From Bacillota bacterium (lineage in GTDB: Bacteria > Bacillota_A > Clostridia > Tissierellales > Peptoniphilaceae): a DNA stretch of 64,000 bases. Each line of letters begins with the position of its first letter. Within the stretch, counting starts at the first letter, position 1. A program made the position numbers and the translations under genes. Shown one piece after another: positions 28,234 to 37,625 of this stretch. Location: the NCBI GenBank assembly GCA_023443045.1, contig JAEZWK010000023.1:1-64000 (forward strand), in the 5' to 3' direction. The notes under the pieces were generated by a model. The model was not told the origin of the DNA. It saw only the letters and a list, made by a program, of their open reading frames with translations, and did not search any database.

Positions 28234-28707
28234 TTATAACTCCTCATTCATTTTTTTTACATCATTTTTAAGTTTAATTCTATAATCTTCTAATTTTTGA
28301 ACTAAACTTTCGTCTTTCAAACTCAACATTTGAACAGAAAGTAATGCAGCATTTTCAGCACCATCAATAGCTACTGTAGCTACAGGAATTCCTTTTGGCA
28401 TTTGAACAACAGAAAGTAGAGAATCTAAACCGTCCATAGTAGAACTCTTAGCAGGAATTCCAATTACTGGAACTGTAGTAACACCAGCTAAAACACCTGC
28501 TAAATGAGCAGCTTTTCCTGCAATCGCAATAATTACCGAAATATCATTTGATCTAGCATTTTTTGCATAATCAAAAGCTATTTCCGGAGTTCTATGTGCC
28601 GAAATAACTCTAGTTTCATACAAAACGCCAAATTCATCCAAAGTTTTTTGAACTTTTTCTGCTAAAGATTTGTCGGAAATACTTCCCATTAAAATTCCTA
28701 CTTTCAT
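28234..28707 (-). CDS. purE: PurE: N5-carboxyaminoimidazole ribonucleotide mutase
   Basis: A class I PurE of 157 residues. Its motifs are VGILMGSISDKSLAEK (phosphate loop), VISAHRTPEIAF (catalytic His), AIAGKAAHLAGVLAG and the MPKGIPVATVAIDGAENAA segment. The start at 28707 is chosen over an in-frame ATG at 28731 because it follows AAGGAGGT and begins at the conserved MKVGILMGS. It is the first gene of the operon, about 20 bases after the riboswitch terminator. No purK or purC is nearby. Confidence 0.95.
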   Translation of the reverse strand: MKVGILMGSISDKSLAEKVQKTLDEFGVLYETRVISAHRTPEIAFDYAKNARSNDISVIIAIAGKAAHLAGVLAGVTTVPVIGIPAKSSTMDGLDSLLSVVQMPKGIPVATVAIDGAENAALLSVQMLSLKDESLVQKLEDYRIKLKNDVKKMNEEL

Positions 28708-28724
28708 TAATACCTCCTTAAATA

Positions 28725-28854
28725 AAAACAACCCGAAACGAGTAGGATAAAACCTACCCGTCCGGGTTTTTGTCCCTTCGGTGTAACGATAAAAATCGTC
28801 TGAACCGCTCGGTCCTTACATAAAGTCGGATCCCTAGGTTCACTTCTTCCATTA
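28725..28854 (-). ncRNA. ykkC-2-type riboswitch, probably PRPP-sensing, with overlapping terminator
   Basis: On the minus strand the segment carries the ykkC core in order: GTGAACCTAGGGATCCG, GGACCGAGCGGTTC, ACACCGAAGGGACAAAAACCC, then CGGACGGGTAGG. The core matches the subtype 2 family (ppGpp, PRPP or nucleoside-diphosphate sensors). Its position before purE points to subtype 2b (PRPP). The last aptamer strand pairs into a long hairpin (AACCCG...GGGTAGG with CCTACTC...CGGGTT) ending in GTTTTTT, an intrinsic terminator that ligand binding would prevent. No tandem guanine aptamer is seen. The element starts at the 3' end of the upstream gene. Confidence 0.85.
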
Positions 28855-29835
28855 ATTAGACTTATTTAAAAACAAATAATCTTGACTAAATTTATCAGAT
28901 AAATCTGAATTTTTGAAAAATCTACTGATAAACTTTTCTTCTGGAGTATAAATATTTTGAGAAATAATAATTGCTCCATCCACCATATAAAAATTCATCT
29001 TATTTAAACTTATCTGATCTTTTATATTGGAATCTTCTCCCAAATAAAATTTATTTAAAATATACTCTTCATAACCTGAGTAAGAAATAAATATATCATT
29101 TAATGCTATTTTGGTACCTTTTCTTAAATTATAATTAAAAGTATCAAATATATTGTACTCCTTATTATCTACATAACCTTTTCCTCTAAAAATGATACTA
29201 ATTATATCTTTAGAATAAGATGCAACATCATAATTTAAAACAAATTTATCATAAATTCTATATTCTGATAAATCTTTGGCCTTCTGCATAATCATTTGAT
29301 TTATGGTATTATATTTACTACTTTTTTCTAAAAATTCTGGTATAGAAATACTCACATTGTCATCTATCATAAGTTTAGGACTTACATTTTCCACTTTATT
29401 TCTGAGATAAAAAATGTTATCCAATACATATGCATCATAACCAACTACCAATGAAAAAAATGCATGCGGCACATAACAAATGCCATCTTTATAGACAGGA
29501 TTTACATATAACTTAATTTGCTCGCCATATCTATTTTTATATTTATCAGCATTAACCACCAAAGAAGCTTTAAAAACGCCTTTCGATAAATTAATTGTAT
29601 TATTTCTATTCCAATTTACATCATATCCCAAAACTTCAAGAGTTTCTCTAAGAGGTACCATATAAACTTTCTGCTCACTTACTCCAGTATACACATAGGG
29701 TTTATTTTTAAATGTATAATTTTTAATTCCTCTTAAATAAAAATCATCACTTTGCGCATTAATAGAAATGCCCAAAGACAGCAATGTAACAAGAAATATA
29801 TGAAATAAATATCTACTAAAACCAAATTTTTTCAT
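28852..29835 (-). CDS. Secreted protein with copper amine oxidase N-terminal-like and RsiV/DUF3298-like domains
   Basis: A 327-residue protein with a signal peptide (residues 1-28, KKFGFSRYLFHIFLVTLLSLGISINAQ). Residues of about 40-150 resemble a copper-amine-oxidase-N domain (VPLRETLEVLGYDVNW, YVPHAFFSLVVGYD), a stalk or wall-binding module in Firmicutes that binds no copper itself. Residues of about 155-320 resemble the DUF3298/RsiV extracellular domain. There is no visible C-terminal anchor. Its last codons abut the riboswitch of the pur operon. The function is unknown; an envelope or lysozyme-related role would be speculative. Confidence 0.7.
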   Translation of the reverse strand: MKKFGFSRYLFHIFLVTLLSLGISINAQSDDFYLRGIKNYTFKNKPYVYTGVSEQKVYMVPLRETLEVLGYDVNWNRNNTINLSKGVFKASLVVNADKYKNRYGEQIKLYVNPVYKDGICYVPHAFFSLVVGYDAYVLDNIFYLRNKVENVSPKLMIDDNVSISIPEFLEKSSKYNTINQMIMQKAKDLSEYRIYDKFVLNYDVASYSKDIISIIFRGKGYVDNKEYNIFDTFNYNLRKGTKIALNDIFISYSGYEEYILNKFYLGEDSNIKDQISLNKMNFYMVDGAIIISQNIYTPEEKFISRFFKNSDLSDKFSQDYLFLNKSN

Positions 29836-29866
29836 GATAATCTTTCCTCATATAGCTTATAGTTAT

Positions 29867-29875
29867 ATTGTACCA
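29867..29875 (-). promoter_or_regulatory. Extended -10 promoter of the secreted protein gene
   Basis: TGGTACAAT (minus strand) is an extended -10 element about 30 bp upstream of the ATG at 29835. The -35 region is weak (TTTTAA). Confidence 0.45.
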
Positions 29876-29907
29876 CAAAAAAATTACGATTAAAAGTGTT
29901 TTAAAAA

Positions 29908-30768
29908 TTATTCATCAATTTTTCCCCATCTAGATCCAATAACCTGATGAGCATTGGTAATAATTAAAAATACTGTGGGATCAATCTCTTTAAGTGCAGA
30001 TTTTATAGAAATAAATTCTCTATTTGAAACTACAGTCTGTAATACAATTCTTTTTTCGTTCTTATATGCACCTTTTGTTTCATATAGAGTCGCCGTTCTA
30101 TTTATACTATGCAAATGTTTGATAACTTCTTCTGATTTATTTGTATTTATTATGAGATATTTACCGCTGTTCAAACCATTTATTGTATAATCGATAACAA
30201 TACCATTCATAATAACACCCAACAAACAATATATCGCAATCTCTAGACCAAAAGTTACTCCCGCTCCGCATGTGATTAAAAAATCAACAATTAAACAAGC
30301 TTTACCAAGATCAACTCCCAAATATTTATTAATAATTTTTGCAATAATATCAGTACCACCTGTAGATGCATATTGATTTAATACGATGCCAACACCAGAA
30401 CCTAAAAATATACTTGACATTATAACATTTATCATAAGTCCTGGAACTATTGGCTCTGAAATAGGTATAAAAATATCTAAAAGATAGACTATTAAACTAA
30501 GAGTCATAGTAGCTATTAATGTCAAAATACCAAAACTATTACCCATAAATAAAAAGCCGGCAATAAAAAATAAAATATTTAATATGGTCAATATAATTCC
30601 TTTATCAATACCAAATAAATTGGATAAAATAATTGCTAAACCACTGGCCCCGCCTGTAGCTAATTTACTTGGCGCCATAAAAAAGTGAACACTTATAGCT
30701 ATTAGAATAACTCCTAATAATATTAAAAAAGATTGTTTTAATGTAACTTGATGTTTAATTTTTTTCAT
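29908..30768 (-). CDS. YitT-family membrane protein (paralogue 1)
   Basis: A 286-residue YitT/DUF161 protein with five to six membrane segments in residues 10-190 and a C-terminal DUF2179 cytosolic domain (residues of about 200-280, ending VIGSRWGKIDE). Key family stretches are FFMAPSKLATGGASGLAIILS and VLNQYASTGGTDIIAKIINK. The family function is unsettled. It is about 50% identical by eye to the neighbouring gene at 30852-31730, indicating tandem duplication. It has its own promoter, with a hairpin between promoter and ribosome binding site. Confidence 0.88.
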   Translation of the reverse strand: MKKIKHQVTLKQSFLILLGVILIAISVHFFMAPSKLATGGASGLAIILSNLFGIDKGIILTILNILFFIAGFLFMGNSFGILTLIATMTLSLIVYLLDIFIPISEPIVPGLMINVIMSSIFLGSGVGIVLNQYASTGGTDIIAKIINKYLGVDLGKACLIVDFLITCGAGVTFGLEIAIYCLLGVIMNGIVIDYTINGLNSGKYLIINTNKSEEVIKHLHSINRTATLYETKGAYKNEKRIVLQTVVSNREFISIKSALKEIDPTVFLIITNAHQVIGSRWGKIDE

Positions 30769-30781
30769 AATTCCTCCAATA

Positions 30782-30811
30782 TAAAAACCTACTAGTCTAC
30801 ACTAATAGGTT
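30782..30811 (-). terminator. Hairpin with T-run in the 5' leader of YitT paralogue 1
   Basis: A 10-bp stem (AACCTATTAG with CTAGTAGGTT, one G-U pair, 6-base loop; 30786-30811) is followed by TTTTTAT on the minus strand. It sits a few bases after the predicted transcription start from 30822-30851. It may terminate readthrough from the gcv operon, attenuate the new transcript, or stabilise its 5' end. Confidence 0.65.
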
Positions 30812-30821
30812 AACATATAGA

Positions 30822-30851
30822 ATTATATACCAAAAATGACTAAAAAGTCAA
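30822..30851 (-). promoter_or_regulatory. Promoter of YitT paralogue 1
   Basis: TTGACT (30846-30851) and TATAAT (30822-30827) are 18 bp apart on the minus strand, with TGG just before the -10. It abuts the stop codon of the preceding yitT gene. Confidence 0.7.
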
Positions 30852-31730
30852 CTAATCATCTAATTTTCTCCAGTGCCATCCAATTACTTTATGAGCGTTT
30901 GTAACCACCATAAATACCTTAGAATCCACCTGAAGAATCTGTTGTTTGAGACGAATAAAATCACGATTAGAAACAACTGTTTGTACTACTTGTCTATTCA
31001 TTTTAGAATATGCACCCTTTGCTTCATAAATAGTTGCACTTCTTCCAATTTTAATCAAAAATTCGCAAATTGCTTCAGGTTCATTCGTATAAATAAAACA
31101 CAATTTACCTGAATTCATACCATCGATTGTGTAGTCTATAACTAATCCATTAAGAATAACACCGATTATACAAAACAAAGCGGTTTCAGTGCCAAATGCA
31201 AATGCTGAAAATAAAGTAATCGTAAAATCTGATATCAAACAACCTTTACCTAAATCTAATCCAAAGAACTTGTTTAATATCTTTGAAATAATATCACTTC
31301 CACCAGTAGAAGCATACTGATTTAAAACGATTCCTGCACCGATACCATATAGTAGTACTGCCATGGATATATTTAAAAAATGATTATTGACAATAGGCTC
31401 AGAAATAGGTACAAAAACCTCTAAAAGCCAGACTGTTGAAGAGAGAGCAAAAGAAGAAATTATAGTTAAAACACCAAATTTATTACCTATTAAAATAAAG
31501 CCTAAAATAAACAAAAAGGCGTTAACTATAAGTAAAAGAGGCCCTGTAGAAAGGGGTAGATAATTACTCAAAATAAGTGCCATACCTGTAGCTCCACCTA
31601 GAGAAAAATTACTAGGTAAAAGGAAAAAATGTATTGCACAAGCAATTAAAATTACCCCTACAATAATCCAAAGGGCTTGTTTTATAATAAATTTTTTATC
31701 ATCATTTGTTAGGTTTTTTATTTTGGACAT
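30852..31730 (-). CDS. YitT-family membrane protein (paralogue 2)
   Basis: A 292-residue YitT/DUF161 protein from the chosen ATG at 31730 (MSKIKNLTNDDKKF). An in-frame start further upstream (31754) would deepen the overlap with lpd. It has five to six membrane segments (FFLLPSNFSLGGATGMALILS, VLNQYASTGGSDIISKILNK) and a C-terminal DUF2179 domain ending VIGWHWRKLDD. It overlaps the lpd stop by 29 bp, so it is read with the glycine cleavage operon. A role in glycine or lipid metabolism is not established. Confidence 0.88.
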   Translation of the reverse strand: MSKIKNLTNDDKKFIIKQALWIIVGVILIACAIHFFLLPSNFSLGGATGMALILSNYLPLSTGPLLLIVNAFLFILGFILIGNKFGVLTIISSFALSSTVWLLEVFVPISEPIVNNHFLNISMAVLLYGIGAGIVLNQYASTGGSDIISKILNKFFGLDLGKGCLISDFTITLFSAFAFGTETALFCIIGVILNGLVIDYTIDGMNSGKLCFIYTNEPEAICEFLIKIGRSATIYEAKGAYSKMNRQVVQTVVSNRDFIRLKQQILQVDSKVFMVVTNAHKVIGWHWRKLDD

Positions 31731-33108
31731 GTATCGCCTCATCAAATAAATCATTTGCAGCTTCCATTACACCCTCAGAAAGAGTGGGATGTGCATGTAT
31801 GGTATGTCTAATAAGATCAGTTTTACCATGGTTTGCAATAACTAAAGCACATTCAGAAATCAAATCATTAGCATGAGGTCCCAAAATATGAGCTCCTAAC
31901 AAATAACCTTCTCTATCTTGTATAAGTTTAATAAATCCCTGTGATTCATTTAAACTTAAAGCTTTACCATTCGCAATAAATGGAAATTTACTTGTCTTAT
32001 ATTCAATGTTTTTTTCTTTTAAACTCTCTTCTGTTTCACCAACTTGTGCAACTTCAGTCAATGTAAATGTACAAGCTGGATAAACATCTAAATTAACCTC
32101 TGGTTTAATTCCAGAAATAAGTGCTGCCACAAATTCTCCTTGGGCACTGGCCACGTGAGCTAGTTGAATTCCACGTGAATTTACATCTCCAATAGCATAA
32201 ACACCACTAACTGATGTCTCAAAATTATCATTTACATATATACCTTTTGACTCATCAAACTCAATAGAAGTATTTTCTAAAGATAATTTTTCAATATTCG
32301 GAGCACGTCCACTAGCTACAAGAACATAATCAGCAACTATTTCTTCAAACTTTTCTTTATTCTTATATTTAGCAGTAACTTTTAAAGAACCATCAACTTT
32401 TTCTATTTTTTCAGCGCGAATATCTTTAAATATTTCCACACCTTCTTTTTTAAGAATGGGTACTATACGCTTTTGTATTTCTCCATCTGCATCCTTTAAA
32501 ACTCTACTAGCTAACAAATAAATTTTAGATCCTAAAGCATTATAAATACTTGCAAATTCTAAACCGATAACTCCAGCACCTATTATTACCATACTTTTTG
32601 GAATTTCTTTTAACTCCAAAAGATCATCAGAAGTAATTACCCCTGGTAAAGATATACCTTCAGTCTCAGTAAATTTAGGTTTGGATCCAGAAGCTATAAT
32701 TATATTATCAAACTCTTGCTTTTGATTACCATCATCCCAAGACAAAACTTTATTGGATTCAAATTTTGCAACATCATTTATAAATGTGATATTTGGATAA
32801 GAAGAAATCAACTGATGAATTCCTGTAACCAAAGAATTAACAACCTTATCTTTTCTTTCTACCAATTTTATTGGATCTATGGATGGATCTTCCGAAAGAT
32901 TTATACCAAAAACATCTCTTTCTTTTAAATCTTTCATTATTTGCGCATTTTTAAAATATGTTTTAGTTGGAATACATCCCCTATTTAGACAAGTTCCACC
33001 CACTTTGTCATACTCAAATAATGTAACATTATGATTTAATTGAGCTAAACGGATGGCTGCAACATAGCCACCCGGTCCAGCTCCTATAAGCGCAATATTT
33101 TTTTGCAT
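31702..33108 (-). CDS. lpdA: Dihydrolipoyl dehydrogenase (glycine cleavage L protein)
   Basis: A 468-residue flavoprotein disulfide reductase. The FAD motif is GAGPGGYVAAIRLAQ (residues 9-23) and the redox disulfide C40/C45 lies in GGTCLNRGCIPTK. The NAD motif is IGAGVIGLEFASIYNALG near residue 175, the second FAD motif is VYAIGDVN, and the catalytic His-Glu pair lies in HAHPTLSE near the C-terminus. It reoxidises the lipoamide of GcvH. It starts at the gcvPB stop. Confidence 0.95.
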   Translation of the reverse strand: MQKNIALIGAGPGGYVAAIRLAQLNHNVTLFEYDKVGGTCLNRGCIPTKTYFKNAQIMKDLKERDVFGINLSEDPSIDPIKLVERKDKVVNSLVTGIHQLISSYPNITFINDVAKFESNKVLSWDDGNQKQEFDNIIIASGSKPKFTETEGISLPGVITSDDLLELKEIPKSMVIIGAGVIGLEFASIYNALGSKIYLLASRVLKDADGEIQKRIVPILKKEGVEIFKDIRAEKIEKVDGSLKVTAKYKNKEKFEEIVADYVLVASGRAPNIEKLSLENTSIEFDESKGIYVNDNFETSVSGVYAIGDVNSRGIQLAHVASAQGEFVAALISGIKPEVNLDVYPACTFTLTEVAQVGETEESLKEKNIEYKTSKFPFIANGKALSLNESQGFIKLIQDREGYLLGAHILGPHANDLISECALVIANHGKTDLIRHTIHAHPTLSEGVMEAANDLFDEAIHVQNKKPNK

Positions 33109-34574
33109 TAGTCTTCCTTCTTGTATTTTAAAATAGGAGTTCTAGCTGCTAAAGTTTCATCAGGTCTACAAATATCTGTATTATGAGGTGCAGAAGTTAA
33201 TTCTTCAGCATTTTTAGCAGCAACATCTCTAATTTCTAATAAAGCATCCGCAAAAGAATCTAAAGTTTCCATAGACTCTGTTTCTGTAGGCTCAATCATT
33301 AAAGCCTCATCCACAATTAATGGGAAATAAACTGTAGGCGGATGGAATCCTCTATCTATAAGACCTTTAGCAACATCTATAGTATGCACACCATATTTCT
33401 CATGATCTTTAATTCCGGATAAAACAAATTCATGTTTGTAAATTGTATCGATCGGAAGATTATAAGCATCTTTTAATTTTGCTTTTAGATAGTTTGCATT
33501 TAAAACAGCCATAGAACTTGCTTCTTTAAGCCCATCAGAACCCATAGTCAAAATATATGCATAACCACGAACTAAAATACTAAAGTGTCCATAGCAATCT
33601 TTCATTTTACCTATAGATTTTTCTTTATTCCAATTTAGTGTATATCTATCTCCATCTTTTTCTACAATTGGAACTGGTAAGAAATCTTTTAATATAGCTT
33701 TACAACCGATTGGTCCTGCTCCTGGACCTCCACCACCGTGAGGTGTTGAAAATGTTTTGTGAATATTAAAGTGAACTACATCAAATCCCATATCAGCAGG
33801 TCTTGCATGTCCTAAAATAGCATTAGCATTAGCACCATCATAATATAGAAGTCCGCCAGCTTCGTGAACTATTTTTGCAATCTCTTTAATATTTTTATCA
33901 AATAGACCAAGTGTATTTGGATTTGTAAGCATTAGTCCTGCAGTATCATCACCTACCGCTGCTCTTAAAGCATCCAAATCAACCAAACCATTTTCATCAG
34001 ATGGAATTTCCACAGGAGTGTATCCAGCTACAGCACTTGTTGCTGGGTTTGTACCATGTGCTGAGTCAGGTACAATAATTTTATTTCTGTGAGATTCTCC
34101 ACGACTTTCATGATATGCTTTTATCAATAAAATACCTGTTAACTCACCATGGGCTCCTGCTGCTGGTTGTAAAGTTACCTCGTCCATACCTGCGATTTCT
34201 TTTAAAGACTCTTGTAAATTATACATAAGCTCTAAAGCACCTTGAATTTGATCGGTATCTTGGTATGGGTGCAAATTAGTAAAACCAGGTAAGCTAGCTA
34301 ATTCTTCATTGATTTTTGGATTGTATTTCATTGTACAACTTCCCAATGGATAAAAACCTGTATCTACACCATAGTTTTTATTGGACAAATTGGTAAAGTG
34401 TCTAACTATATCAATCTCAGAAACTTCAGGTAATTGTACTTCGCCATCACTTAAAAATTCACCAGGAATCAAATCCTGTAAATTCTTTTCTTCTACATCG
34501 AGTTTAGGCAATTTATATGCCACTCTTCCAGGAGTTGAAACTTCAAAAATTAATTTATCATATTTATTAAACAT
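33108..34574 (-). CDS. gcvPB: Glycine dehydrogenase (decarboxylating) subunit 2
   Basis: A 488-residue PLP subunit of the split P protein. The PLP lysine lies in [18 protein letters not shown] near residue 270. Other signatures are [28 protein letters not shown] and [14 protein letters not shown]. With GcvPA it decarboxylates glycine and passes aminomethyl to lipoyl-GcvH. Its ATG overlaps the gcvPA stop (TAATG), which fits equal expression of the two subunits. Confidence 0.96.
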   Translation of the reverse strand: MFNKYDKLIFEVSTPGRVAYKLPKLDVEEKNLQDLIPGEFLSDGEVQLPEVSEIDIVRHFTNLSNKNYGVDTGFYPLGSCTMKYNPKINEELASLPGFTNLHPYQDTDQIQGALELMYNLQESLKEIAGMDEVTLQPAAGAHGELTGILLIKAYHESRGESHRNKIIVPDSAHGTNPATSAVAGYTPVEIPSDENGLVDLDALRAAVGDDTAGLMLTNPNTLGLFDKNIKEIAKIVHEAGGLLYYDGANANAILGHARPADMGFDVVHFNIHKTFSTPHGGGGPGAGPIGCKAILKDFLPVPIVEKDGDRYTLNWNKEKSIGKMKDCYGHFSILVRGYAYILTMGSDGLKEASSMAVLNANYLKAKLKDAYNLPIDTIYKHEFVLSGIKDHEKYGVHTIDVAKGLIDRGFHPPTVYFPLIVDEALMIEPTETESMETLDSFADALLEIRDVAAKNAEELTSAPHNTDICRPDETLAARTPILKYKKED

Positions 34575-35905
34575 TATTTCACCTCCAAAGCACTTACTAA
34601 AGCATCCATCTCTTCTTTAGTACGTTTTTCAGTAACAGCAAATAGAATTTCATTTGTTCTTTCTTTCAATAATTTAGATAGAGGGAAACCTCCGATCATA
34701 TCTTTATCTTTAAGTAATTCTTTTTGTTGCTCTGATGTTAAACCTTCTACTACAAATTCTTTGAAGAATGGTTTATTATATTTTAATTTTAGACCTTTTT
34801 CTTCTAATTTTTTTTGTAGATAATGTGCTTTTTGTGTACATAATTTAGCTACTTCTCTTAATCCTTGTTTACCCATTACAGTTAAATAAATCGTAGCCGC
34901 TAAAGTATTTATACCTTGGTTAGAACAAATATTACTTGTAGCTTTTTCACGACGAATATGCTGTTCACGCGCAGTTAGTGTTAGAACGAAACATCTCTTT
35001 CCATTTCTATCTACAGTTTGACCAACAATTCTACCTGGCATTTTTCTCATGAATTTATCAGTAACTGCCATAAATCCTAAATAAGCTCCACCAAAATTCA
35101 TAGGAATTCCTAGCGCCTGACCTTCACCGATAACCACATCACATCCTAAATCTCCAGGTCTTTTACTTACACCTAAAAATATAGGATCTACAGAAGCTAC
35201 AAAAGCTGCTTTTTTAGAAGTATGAGTTATGTCAGCCAATGTTTTTAAATCTTCTATAATACCATAGAAGTTTGGACTTTGACATATTACACATGCAGTT
35301 TCGTCATCAACCATAGTTTTTAATTTATCTACGTCAGTAATACCATCTTTTTCAGGTATTACTTCAATTTCTAGGCTTTGAGCGTGAGCGTATGTGTCTA
35401 AAACTCTTCTAGCGCTTGGGTTTAATGTTTCACTTACCAACACTTTTTTCTTGCGGCTAACTACTGAACACATAATTGCTGATTCAACAACAGCATTAGA
35501 ATGATCATATACAGATGCATTCGCAACATCCATACCAGTTAAATCGCAAATCATTGTTTGGAATTCAAAGATATATTGTAAAGTACCTTGACTTACCTCT
35601 GGTTGATAAGGTGTATATGAAGTATAAAACTCACTTCTTGAAGTAATTGCCGGAATAATACTTGGAATATAGTGATCATAAATACCAGCACCCATAAAAA
35701 TTGGTAAATTTGCTTTGTTCTTTTTAGCCATATTTCCAATTTTTGCTCTTACTTCTAATTCGCTCATAGCTTTAGGAAGATTTAAATCATTTTTCAATCT
35801 TAAATCTTCAGGAATATCTGAAAATAAATCTTCGACGTCATTAACTCCAATGACTTCGAGCATTTTTTTGATATCCCCCTCAGTTTGAGAAAGATAAGGG
35901 TACAT
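34574..35905 (-). CDS. gcvPA: Glycine dehydrogenase (decarboxylating) subunit 1
   Basis: A subunit of 443 residues from the ATG at 35905. It begins [20 protein letters not shown], the family N-terminus, two bases after the gcvH stop and behind GAGGAGG; a longer in-frame start inside gcvH is unlikely. Signatures are [36 protein letters not shown] and [11 protein letters not shown]. It forms a heterotetramer with GcvPB. Confidence 0.95.
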   Translation of the reverse strand: MYPYLSQTEGDIKKMLEVIGVNDVEDLFSDIPEDLRLKNDLNLPKAMSELEVRAKIGNMAKKNKANLPIFMGAGIYDHYIPSIIPAITSRSEFYTSYTPYQPEVSQGTLQYIFEFQTMICDLTGMDVANASVYDHSNAVVESAIMCSVVSRKKKVLVSETLNPSARRVLDTYAHAQSLEIEVIPEKDGITDVDKLKTMVDDETACVICQSPNFYGIIEDLKTLADITHTSKKAAFVASVDPIFLGVSKRPGDLGCDVVIGEGQALGIPMNFGGAYLGFMAVTDKFMRKMPGRIVGQTVDRNGKRCFVLTLTAREQHIRREKATSNICSNQGINTLAATIYLTVMGKQGLREVAKLCTQKAHYLQKKLEEKGLKLKYNKPFFKEFVVEGLTSEQQKELLKDKDMIGGFPLSKLLKERTNEILFAVTEKRTKEEMDALVSALEVK

Positions 35906-35906
35906 A

Positions 35907-36290
35907 TTATGCCTCCTCAGCAACAAATTTTTCGTACTCTTCTGCATTCATTAATTCTTTTAATTCTTCAGGATCATCCATTTTAATTTTAGCTACCCAA
36001 GTATCAAATGGTGCTTCATTTAATAATTGAGGTGAATCTTCTAATTCAGTGTTTACTTCGATAATCTCACCGCTTACTGGTGTAAATAGATCACTTGCAG
36101 CTTTTGTTGATTCTATAGCAGCTAAAGCATCTTTTGCAGAAAAAGTATCTCCTTCTCCTGGTAATTCAACATAAACGATTTCACCTAAATGTGATTGTGC
36201 ATAATCACATAGACCAACATAAGCAATATCTCCTTCTGGTCTAACCCATTCATGATCTTTTGTGTAAAATAAATCTTTTCTTACTTCCAT
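35907..36290 (-). CDS. gcvH: Glycine cleavage H protein
   Basis: A 127-residue lipoyl carrier. The lipoylated lysine is K63 in IESTKAASDLF. The N-terminus YTKDHEWVRPEGD and the PVSGEIIEVN turn are typical. It shuttles the aminomethyl group between the P, T and L proteins. It sits between gcvT and gcvPA, with AGGAGG upstream. Confidence 0.97.
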   Translation of the reverse strand: MEVRKDLFYTKDHEWVRPEGDIAYVGLCDYAQSHLGEIVYVELPGEGDTFSAKDALAAIESTKAASDLFTPVSGEIIEVNTELEDSPQLLNEAPFDTWVAKIKMDDPEELKELMNAEEYEKFVAEEA

Positions 36291-36305
36291 AATAAACCTC
36301 CTAAA

Positions 36306-37424
36306 TTATCTATTTGTGTGTCTATCTCCTCTTTGTTCGAGGAATTTTTTAGAAATTATTTTTGCTTTAGATGGTTTGTTTCTTATAATAACATCAAACT
36401 CTCCACCCATTTGTTTGTATTCAGTTTTGATTAACGCATTACCAATTCTAGTACCTAGTGTTGGTGAAAGATAACCTGTAGTTACATGACCAATCACTTC
36501 ACCATCTTTTTGAATTTCATATTCCTCTCTGGGAATACCACGGTCAATCATTTCAAAACCTACTAGAACTCTTTTTGGACCATTAGCTATATATTCTTCA
36601 ATAGCTTTTCTACCAATAAAATCGTTGTCTGTTTTTAAATCAACAAAATATTTAAAACCTGCTTCAATAGGATTGATATCTTTACTCATTTCGTGACCAT
36701 AAAGAGGAAGAGATGCTTCAAATCTTAGAGTATCACGTGCTCCTAATCCGCATGGACGTAAATCTACTTCTTTTCCAGCTTCCAAAACTGCATCAAATAC
36801 TGTCAAGATAGATTCGTTATCTGTATAGATTTCAAAACCATCTTCCCCGGTGTATCCAGTTCTAGAAATCAAACATTTTTTACCTGCTATAGTTACGTCG
36901 TCTTGGAAATAGAAGAATTTAATATCATCTAAATTCACATCAGTCAATTTTTGAACTACCTTTTGTGCCAGAGGACCTTGTACAGCAATCTCTGCAGTTA
37001 TATCTGAAACATTTTCTGCTTCACAATCAAAATCCTTTATTTGATCTTGAATCCACTGAAAATCTTTATCGACATTAGCTGCATTTACAACAAGAAAATA
37101 TTTTTCACTATTATATTTGTATACTAATAGATCGTCTACACATCCTCCATCAGGATAGCACATAAATGTATACTGAATCTGAGTATCTTTTTGACGCATA
37201 ATATCATTAGTAACTAAATAGCTTACAAATTTTTCTGCTTCTTTACCACGAATCCATATTTCACCCATATGTGAAACATCAAACATACCCGCACGTTCAC
37301 GAACAGCTAAATGTTCGTCTTTTAAACTGGTATATTCAACTGGTAAATACCAACCCGCATAATTAACTACATTTCCGCCTAATTGAACATGTTTTTCATA
37401 TAGGGGAGTTTTTTTTGCGTCCAT
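36306..37424 (-). CDS. gcvT: Aminomethyltransferase (glycine cleavage T protein)
   Basis: A protein of 372 residues from the ATG at 37424 (MDAKKTPLYEKHVQLGGN), preceded by AAAGGAGATG; an in-frame ATG 33 bp upstream lacks a site. Folate and substrate-binding stretches include GWYLPVEYTSL, FDVSHMGEIWI, SRTGYTGEDGFEIY and CGLGARDTLRFEA. It transfers the methylene group to tetrahydrofolate and releases ammonia. It is first in the gcvT-H-PA-PB-lpd operon. Confidence 0.96.
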   Translation of the reverse strand: MDAKKTPLYEKHVQLGGNVVNYAGWYLPVEYTSLKDEHLAVRERAGMFDVSHMGEIWIRGKEAEKFVSYLVTNDIMRQKDTQIQYTFMCYPDGGCVDDLLVYKYNSEKYFLVVNAANVDKDFQWIQDQIKDFDCEAENVSDITAEIAVQGPLAQKVVQKLTDVNLDDIKFFYFQDDVTIAGKKCLISRTGYTGEDGFEIYTDNESILTVFDAVLEAGKEVDLRPCGLGARDTLRFEASLPLYGHEMSKDINPIEAGFKYFVDLKTDNDFIGRKAIEEYIANGPKRVLVGFEMIDRGIPREEYEIQKDGEVIGHVTTGYLSPTLGTRIGNALIKTEYKQMGGEFDVIIRNKPSKAKIISKKFLEQRGDRHTNR

Positions 37425-37473
37425 TAAATCATCTCCTTTGGTATTATTAAAAACCATTATAGTTTGTATTTCA

Positions 37474-37502
37474 ATTATAGCAATTTAAAAAATTGTTTTC
37501 AA
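37474..37502 (-). promoter_or_regulatory. Promoter of the glycine cleavage operon
   Basis: TTGAAA (37497-37502) and TATAAT (37474-37479) are exactly 17 bp apart on the minus strand. The leader is only about 40 bases, too short for the glycine riboswitch common upstream of gcvT. Confidence 0.8.
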
Positions 37503-37598
37503 CATAATTTATTTAATCACAATTTACCCATCTTTTTTTAAAAATATAATAAAAAATATATTTAATTTTTATTAATTTGTTATATCTCCTGAAAAAAA

Positions 37599-37620
37599 CA
37601 AAAAAAGCCCAAAAGGGCTC
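37599..37620 (-). terminator. Terminator after rpsI
   Basis: The stem GAGCCC-TTTT-GGGCTT is followed by T-rich sequence on the minus strand, five bases past the rpsI stop. Confidence 0.9.
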
Positions 37621-37625
37621 TTTCA

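Noticed and set aside
28725..28854. Guanidine-I (ykkC subtype 1) riboswitch
   Set aside because: The core is ykkC-like, but the GGACGGGTAGG end and the purE context fit subtype 2b better; no guanidine exporter or carboxylase is adjacent.
37424..37600. Glycine riboswitch expected upstream of gcvT
   Set aside because: The promoter leaves only about 40 bases of leader, the interval is almost pure A/T, and no tandem glycine aptamer core is visible.
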